Below, one piece after another: positions 16,527-20,731 of a stretch of 20,731 nt of DNA (position 1 is the stretch's first letter; each line of letters starts with the position of its first letter). Below the pieces are notes generated by a model. The model made no database searches and was not told the DNA's origin. It saw only the letters and a list, made by a program, of their open reading frames with translations. This DNA is from JBJFGR01 sp051892875 (GTDB taxonomy: Bacteria; Pseudomonadota; Gammaproteobacteria; Enterobacterales; Succinivibrionaceae). The translations under genes and the position numbers were made by a program. Location of the stretch: assembly GCA_051892875.1 (NCBI GenBank), contig JBJFGR010000027.1:1-20731 (forward strand), given 5' to 3'.

Positions 16527-17435
16527 ATGCATAAAGAAAATTTTTATACAGAAACCGATGATAAATATCTTTTGAATACTTATAAGTTTTCACCAGAAAA
16601 TAAAGTTGAATTGGGTTGTGTTCTTTTGGTTTTAGGAAAAGGGGAGATTGTTTATAAATATTATGAATTTATAAATTTTTTGGTGAATTTAGGTTTTGTT
16701 GTTATTTCATATGACCATAGGGGGCAAGGTTTTAATGAAAGACTGTCAAATGTTTTTTCTGTATGCCATATAGAATCTTTTAATTATTATGAAAATGATT
16801 TAGAAAAAGTAATTTCTATTTTAGATTTTAATAAAAAATGTTATATGATTTCAGTATCAATGGGCGCAACAGTTACATTATCATTACTAAAGAAGAATAT
16901 TATCCCAAAGTTTATAGATAAGATTGTTTTTATTTCTCCTTTTGTTGGTATAAAGACTTGGTGTCCTAATATAATAATAAAGTTTTTAATTTTTTTTCAA
17001 AAAATAATGTATAAAATTTTAAATAAAAGCTTAGATAATTTTTTTTACGGTCAGAGAAGTTTTTCTGTAGAATATGCTAATAAAAAAATGAAAACACATG
17101 ATTTGAATAATCATAAAAAGTACTATAAATTATACAATAAATATCCTAATGCAAAACTAGGCGGAGTGTCTGTTAAATGGATGGATAGTGTCTTATCAAC
17201 AATAGATAAGATAAAAAATGGTAATTGGCAAATAAATAAAAATATTTTATGTTTTATTGCCATAGATGATAATGTTGTTTCTTCGAAAGACGCTGAAGAA
17301 TTTTTTAAAAATCATAAAAATGATAATTTTTATCAGAAGATTGTTTTTTTGTTAAATTCGTATCATGATGTACTTATAGAAAAACAAAATATAATAGATA
17401 TAGTAAAAAAAGAAGTTATAAGCTTTTTAAAATAA
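16527..17435 (+). CDS. pldB: PldB-like alpha/beta hydrolase (lysophospholipase L2 type)
   Basis: 302 residues, serine-hydrolase fold, probably acting on lysophospholipids or monoacylglycerols. YDHRGQGFNERLSN at 62-75 is the signature turn of PldB and monoglyceride lipases. The nucleophile elbow ISVSMGA puts Ser at 111 (S-x-S-x-G rather than G-x-S-x-G). The acid is probably D247 or D248 (FIAIDDNVV) and the base H280 (SYHDVLIEK). The stretch YPNAKLGGVSVKWMDSVL matches PldB's conserved IRVGG...W region. No signal peptide. The ATG directly abuts the spoT stop (TAGATG), so expression is coupled to spoT. Very Lys/Asn/Ile-rich. Exact substrate uncertain; the symbol rests on similarity. Confidence 0.75.
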   Translation: MHKENFYTETDDKYLLNTYKFSPENKVELGCVLLVLGKGEIVYKYYEFINFLVNLGFVVISYDHRGQGFNERLSNVFSVCHIESFNYYENDLEKVISILDFNKKCYMISVSMGATVTLSLLKKNIIPKFIDKIVFISPFVGIKTWCPNIIIKFLIFFQKIMYKILNKSLDNFFYGQRSFSVEYANKKMKTHDLNNHKKYYKLYNKYPNAKLGGVSVKWMDSVLSTIDKIKNGNWQINKNILCFIAIDDNVVSSKDAEEFFKNHKNDNFYQKIVFLLNSYHDVLIEKQNIIDIVKKEVISFLK

Positions 17436-17450
17436 GATGAAGGTTTGTGT

Positions 17451-18500
17451 ATGAGTAATATTTTAGAACAAGTTCCATTACAAATTTTAACAGGTTTTTT
17501 AGGAAGTGGTAAAACAACTTTATTAAATAAAATAGTACAAAATCAGAATATGAAAGGTACGGTTCTTATTATTAATGAAGTTGGTGAGATTGGAATAGAT
17601 GATAAATTAATATCAACAGATAACCCTGTTGTGTTATTAGATTCTGGGTGTATTTGTTGTACGGTCCAAGAAGGTTTAGTAAAAGTTTTACATTATCTAG
17701 TAGAAGAAAAAGAAAATAACCCTGATTTTAAATTTAATAGAGTGATAATAGAAACTACAGGTGTTGCAGATCCAGCTCCTATTATAGATTTATTATTTCA
17801 CTACATAGATATAGAATGTAATTATTGCTTTGCTGGTATTATTACAGTAGTTGATGGCTTAAATGCATCTAAAGAATTATCTGAAAATTATGAATCTGTT
17901 AAGCAAATAGCAATGGCTGATAAAATTATTATAAGTAAGAGTGATTTACTGTCAGAAGAAGATTTATCAGTTCTTAATGAAACGTTAAGAAATTTAAATC
18001 CAACTTCTCTAATATTTAAATCAAGTATTGATAATGTACCATTAGATGCTTTTTCGTCTTTTGAGATATTTAATACACCTAAGAATATTAAATCAATATT
18101 GGATTGGATAAATTCACAACGAAAAAATTATAAATTGGCTTCAAGTTTTTCACCTTTGAAAAAGGGGAATATAGTTAGTAAAAAATTAGTAACGCATTCT
18201 AGTTATGAAACAATTAGTTTATCTTTTAATAAACCATTAAATAGAATATCCGTAATTTGTGCTTTTAATTTAATTTGTAATCAATATGGTGATGCTATTT
18301 TAAGATTAAAAGGTATTTTTGATTTTGGAGAGGGGTATCCTTTTGTAATTCATGGAGTTAGAGGTGAATGTTATCCAATAACTAATCAAGCAGAATGGGT
18401 AGATGGAATAGCTTTTTCTGAAATGGTTGTTATTTGTTCACCTAGAATAGCAAACACTGTAAGAGAAATGTTGATAAATAATATTAAAACAATAGGTTGA
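17451..18500 (+). CDS. CobW/YjiA-family (COG0523) GTP-binding metallochaperone-like protein
   Basis: G3E-family GTPase of the CobW/ZNG1/YjiA/YeiR group, which deliver metals (often zinc) to proteins. Walker A is GFLGSGKTT at 15-23, then the diagnostic metal-binding GCICC (C67, C69, C70), the ETTGVADPAPI segment, and the nucleotide base motif SKSD in place of the usual NKxD. The C-terminal CobW_C domain (about 255-345) contains ILRLKGIFDFGEGYPFVIHGVRGE. 349 residues from the ATG at 17451 with GATGAAGG just upstream; an in-frame TTG at 17445 is less likely. The spacer after pldB is 15 bases, so it is probably the last gene of the spoT unit. No Zur-type site or zinc gene is visible, and the metal cannot be inferred. 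Confidence 0.88.
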   Translation: MSNILEQVPLQILTGFLGSGKTTLLNKIVQNQNMKGTVLIINEVGEIGIDDKLISTDNPVVLLDSGCICCTVQEGLVKVLHYLVEEKENNPDFKFNRVIIETTGVADPAPIIDLLFHYIDIECNYCFAGIITVVDGLNASKELSENYESVKQIAMADKIIISKSDLLSEEDLSVLNETLRNLNPTSLIFKSSIDNVPLDAFSSFEIFNTPKNIKSILDWINSQRKNYKLASSFSPLKKGNIVSKKLVTHSSYETISLSFNKPLNRISVICAFNLICNQYGDAILRLKGIFDFGEGYPFVIHGVRGECYPITNQAEWVDGIAFSEMVVICSPRIANTVREMLINNIKTIG

Positions 18501-18504
18501 ATAA

Positions 18505-18533
18505 AATAACCACTTTTTTTAAAAGTGGTTATT
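18505..18533. terminator. Bidirectional terminator between the convergent COG0523 gene and typA
   Basis: 13-bp perfect stem AATAACCACTTTT / AAAAGTGGTTATT with a TTT loop, placed between the stops of the two converging genes. On the plus strand GTTTT follows; on the minus strand TTTAT follows. Either orientation could terminate. Confidence 0.85.
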
Positions 18534-18582
18534 GTTTTAAATATATTATATAATTAATAAATGTTAATAGTTTTATAAAGTA

Positions 18583-20427
18583 TTATTTAGATTCTTCCTG
18601 ATCTCTGCCACCGCCAATTTCTCTGAAAGCTCTTCTTCTATCTAATTCTGTTAATAATTTTTTACGTAAACGAATGCTTTTTGGTGTAACTTCAACCAAT
18701 TCATCGTTATTTATAAATTCAAGAGCTTGTTCAAGAGAAAATTTGATAGGAGGAACTAAAACTATAGCATCATCTGTTCCTGAGGCTCTAACATTTGTCA
18801 ATTTTTTCCCTTTTAAACAGTTTACAGTTAAATCATTATCTCTGTTATGAATACCAACAATTTGTCCTTCATACACTTCCTGAGCATGTTCTATAAACAT
18901 TCTACCGCGGTCTTGTAAATACCAAATAGCATAACCAAGAGCTTTTCCTGTTTCATTTGAAATCATTACACCATTTTTACGTTGACCAATAGATCCTCCT
19001 TTCCATTCACCATAAGAATCAAAAGAGTGATATAATAGCCCTGTTCCAGATGTCAAGGTCATGAATTCAGTTTGGAAACCAATTAAACCTCTAGAAGGTA
19101 TTACATAATCGAGTCTTACACGTCCTTTTCCATCGGGTACCATATTTTTAAGATCTGCTTTTCGTATACCTAATTGTTCCATTACAGAACCTTGGTGTTG
19201 TTCTTCTATATCGATAGTAAGATTTTCCATAGGTTCCATCTTTTTGCCATCTATTTCCTTTATAATAACTTCAGGTCTAGAAACTGCTAATTCGTAGCCT
19301 TCACGCCTCATATTTTCAATTAAAATTGATAGGTGCAATTCACCTCTTCCTGACACTTTAAACTTATCAGGATCTTTGGTTTGTTCAACTTTTAAAGCTA
19401 CATTATGAACTAATTCTGTTTGTAAACGTTCTAAAATATTTCTAGAAGTTATAAATTTACCTTCTTGTCCTGCAAAAGGGGAAGTGTTTACTTGGAAGGT
19501 CATTGTAACGGTTGGTTCATCAACGGTTAATGGTGGAAGAGCTTCAACGTTTGATTGTGCACAAATGGTATCAGAAATTTTTAAATCACCCAAACCTGTT
19601 ATAGCAACAATATCACCTGCTCTAGCTTCATCAACTTCAGTTCTTTTTAATCCTAAATATCCTAAAACTTGACCTATTTTACCATTTCTAACAGTTCCGT
19701 TTGGACTTATTACAGATATAGGTAAGTTTGGCTTTACTGTACCTCTTGTAATTCTACCAACGCCAATTACACCAACATATGAAGAATAATCTAGTTGTGA
19801 TATTTGCATTTGGAAATCACCATCAGGATTGGCTTTTGGACATTCTACCAAGTCAATAATTGTTTGGAATAAAGGATCCATATTTTCTGATGGTTTATTT
19901 AGATCTAAAGTTGCCCAACCATTTAAAGCAGAAGCGTAAACAATAGGGAAATCAAGTTGTTCATCAGTTGCACCAAGATTATCAAAAAGATCGAAAACTT
20001 GATCAATTACCCAATCTGGTCTAGCTCCAGGTCTGTCAACTTTATTAATAACTACTATTGGTTTTAAACCTTGTTTAAAAGCTTTTTGGGTAACAAATCT
20101 TGTTTGAGGCATAGGACCATCAACAGCATCAACTAATAATAATACACTGTCTACCATGCTCATCACTCGTTCAACTTCACCACCGAAGTCTGCATGACCT
20201 GGAGTGTCAACGATATTGATTCTATATCCATTCCACTCAATAGCAGTATTCTTAGCTAAAATAGTAATACCTCGTTCTTTTTCTATATCATTAGAATCCA
20301 TAACTCGTTCTTGTCCATCCATAGAACGATCTAATGTACCTGATTGTCTTAGTAATTTATCAACAAGTGTTGTTTTACCATGGTCCACATGAGCAATAAT
20401 TGCAATATTGCGAAGTTTTTCTAACAT
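18583..20427 (-). CDS. typA: Translational GTPase TypA/BipA
   Basis: Ribosome-binding EF-G-like GTPase involved in 50S assembly at low temperature and in stress and virulence control. G1 AHVDHGKTT at 12-20, the switch ERGITILAKNT at 51-61, G3 DTPGHADFGGEVERV at 74-88 and G4 NKVDRPGA at 128-135. The BipA-specific C-terminus includes SRGLIGFQTEFMTLTSGTGLLYHSFDSYGEWKG and KKLTNVRASGTDD. 614 residues against ~607 in E. coli. The start has a strong GAGG site (AAAGAGGTTAGT before ATG on the minus strand). In E. coli typA lies next to glnA; here they are about 10 kb apart and typA converges on the spoT unit. Confidence 0.98.
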   Translation of the reverse strand: MLEKLRNIAIIAHVDHGKTTLVDKLLRQSGTLDRSMDGQERVMDSNDIEKERGITILAKNTAIEWNGYRINIVDTPGHADFGGEVERVMSMVDSVLLLVDAVDGPMPQTRFVTQKAFKQGLKPIVVINKVDRPGARPDWVIDQVFDLFDNLGATDEQLDFPIVYASALNGWATLDLNKPSENMDPLFQTIIDLVECPKANPDGDFQMQISQLDYSSYVGVIGVGRITRGTVKPNLPISVISPNGTVRNGKIGQVLGYLGLKRTEVDEARAGDIVAITGLGDLKISDTICAQSNVEALPPLTVDEPTVTMTFQVNTSPFAGQEGKFITSRNILERLQTELVHNVALKVEQTKDPDKFKVSGRGELHLSILIENMRREGYELAVSRPEVIIKEIDGKKMEPMENLTIDIEEQHQGSVMEQLGIRKADLKNMVPDGKGRVRLDYVIPSRGLIGFQTEFMTLTSGTGLLYHSFDSYGEWKGGSIGQRKNGVMISNETGKALGYAIWYLQDRGRMFIEHAQEVYEGQIVGIHNRDNDLTVNCLKGKKLTNVRASGTDDAIVLVPPIKFSLEQALEFINNDELVEVTPKSIRLRKKLLTELDRRRAFREIGGGRDQEESK

Positions 20428-20458
20428 ACTAACCTCTTTTTAAACAAGAAACGGTTAC

Positions 20459-20486
20459 ATTTTACTATTTTAAAACAGATCTGCAA
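20459..20486 (-). promoter_or_regulatory. Predicted sigma-70 promoter of typA
   Basis: On the minus strand, TTGCAG (20486-20481) and TAAAAT (20464-20459) are separated by 16 bases, placing the start roughly 25 bases before the typA ATG. Confidence 0.5.
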
Positions 20487-20650
20487 TTTATTTTTAAGAA
20501 ATAAATAAAAATCAAAATTGTTTTTATTGAAAACGTAATGACAGACTATTATTAAAAATAAACGTATAAAGTATATTTTTATTTTGTATCTTTTGTGTTT
20601 TCATTCATAGTTGTGGGTAAAAATTGAGAAATATGCACCAGAGCCTTTAT

Positions 20651-20698
20651 TTATGCAACTCTAATTCTTTTATTTACGGAAGTTCGACAGTTGCGTAA
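20651..20698. repeat. 10-bp inverted repeat around a 28-base loop
   Basis: TTATGCAACT (20651-20660) and AGTTGCGTAA (20689-20698) are inverted copies with one mismatch that would be a U-G pair in plus-strand RNA. It could be an RNA hairpin or a mobile-element end. The enclosed sequence contains the GC-richer TTTACGGAAGTTCG. Confidence 0.5.
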
Positions 20699-20713
20699 CA
20701 CGAAAAGTGACTC

Positions 20714-20731
20714 TAAGCCTTACGGGGCTTA
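20714..20731. repeat. Inverted repeat TAAGCC / GGCTTA at the window edge
   Basis: A 6-bp stem with the 6-base loop TTACGG ends exactly at the last base, so any longer stem or following T-run is cut off. It could be a terminator or part of a repeat element. Confidence 0.35.

Larger units (their letters stand above)
20428..20731. other. Intergenic region upstream of typA
   Basis: Apart from the typA promoter no gene is supported. From about 20670 the base composition shifts to noticeably more G/C. A short plus-strand frame entered at 20632 and still open at the window end reads coding-like near the edge (LFTEVRQLRNTKSDSKPYGA), and an opposite-strand frame ends SPVRLRVTFRVTQLSNFRK before a TAA; both are too short to decide. 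Two inverted repeats lie here (separate entries). Confidence 0.5.

Noticed and set aside
20612..20620. TGTGGGTAA, one mismatch from a DnaA box.
   Set aside because: Isolated copy with no cluster and no origin features.
20634..20640. TGCACCA upstream of typA, an NtrC half-site.
   Set aside because: The other arm is missing and no sigma-54 promoter is nearby; a single 7-mer is likely chance.
20620..20646. On the minus strand GGCTCTGGTGCATA recalls the terminal repeats of IS6-family elements (GGxxCTGxTGCA).
   Set aside because: No transposase or second end is present on the expected side, which holds only the typA promoter and typA. A short match is not enough; at most a solo remnant.
1..20731. 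CRISPR arrays, tRNA or rRNA genes, defence systems, phage genes.
   Set aside because: No regularly spaced repeats, no cloverleaf or rRNA sequence recognised, and every long frame belongs to a housekeeping or described family.

Overview
The window is a strongly AT-rich piece of a gammaproteobacterial chromosome. The evidence is a set of full-length proteins that line up closely, from memory, with enterobacterial homologues: GyrB, Rep, GlnA, NtrB, NtrC, EngB, Gmk, the omega subunit, SpoT and BipA/TypA. A DUF3334-type protein is also present, a family I associate with Vibrio/Shewanella/Aeromonas-like bacteria. Low GC, a degraded secreted phosphatase homologue and IS-like debris at the edges would fit a host-associated lineage, but the species cannot be fixed from the sequence alone.

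Layout. 1-458: AT-rich non-coding DNA with a short coding-like remnant and a degenerate repeat, ending in the gyrB promoter. 459-6734: a tightly packed co-directional block of gyrB, a secreted histidine-acid-phosphatase homologue without its catalytic motifs, a YhcH/YjgK/YiaL-family gene and rep. 6735-11621: the nitrogen block, with a sigma-54 promoter and an upstream NtrC-like site, glnA, a terminator, a DUF4124 envelope protein, then ntrB and ntrC. NtrC-type half-sites lie directly in front of ntrB. 11634-14340: a perfect hairpin, a two-helix small membrane protein, a CheX-like DUF3334 protein, engB, gmk and rpoZ, closed by a hairpin terminator. 14385-18500: spoT, a PldB-like alpha/beta hydrolase and a CobW-type (COG0523) GTPase, ended by a terminator shared with the convergent typA. 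18583-20427: typA/bipA on the minus strand, with its promoter upstream. 20428-20731: non-coding DNA whose last ~80 bases are less AT-rich and contain two inverted repeats.

How the genes work together. GlnA makes glutamine, NtrB/NtrC sense nitrogen status, and NtrC with sigma-54 should drive glnA; all the needed DNA signals are visible. SpoT (ppGpp synthesis and hydrolysis), omega (RNA polymerase), Gmk (GMP to GDP), EngB and BipA (ribosome-linked GTPases) form a growth-rate and guanine-nucleotide theme. GyrB and Rep serve DNA topology and replication.

Most of the window is ordinary housekeeping DNA, and I do not see a self-evident new system. Two points deserve most attention: the apparently catalytically dead secreted phosphatase inside the gyrB-rep block, and the exact E-x2-N-x22-P phosphatase signature in the DUF3334 protein just downstream of ntrBC. 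The latter raises the untested idea of a response-regulator phosphatase.
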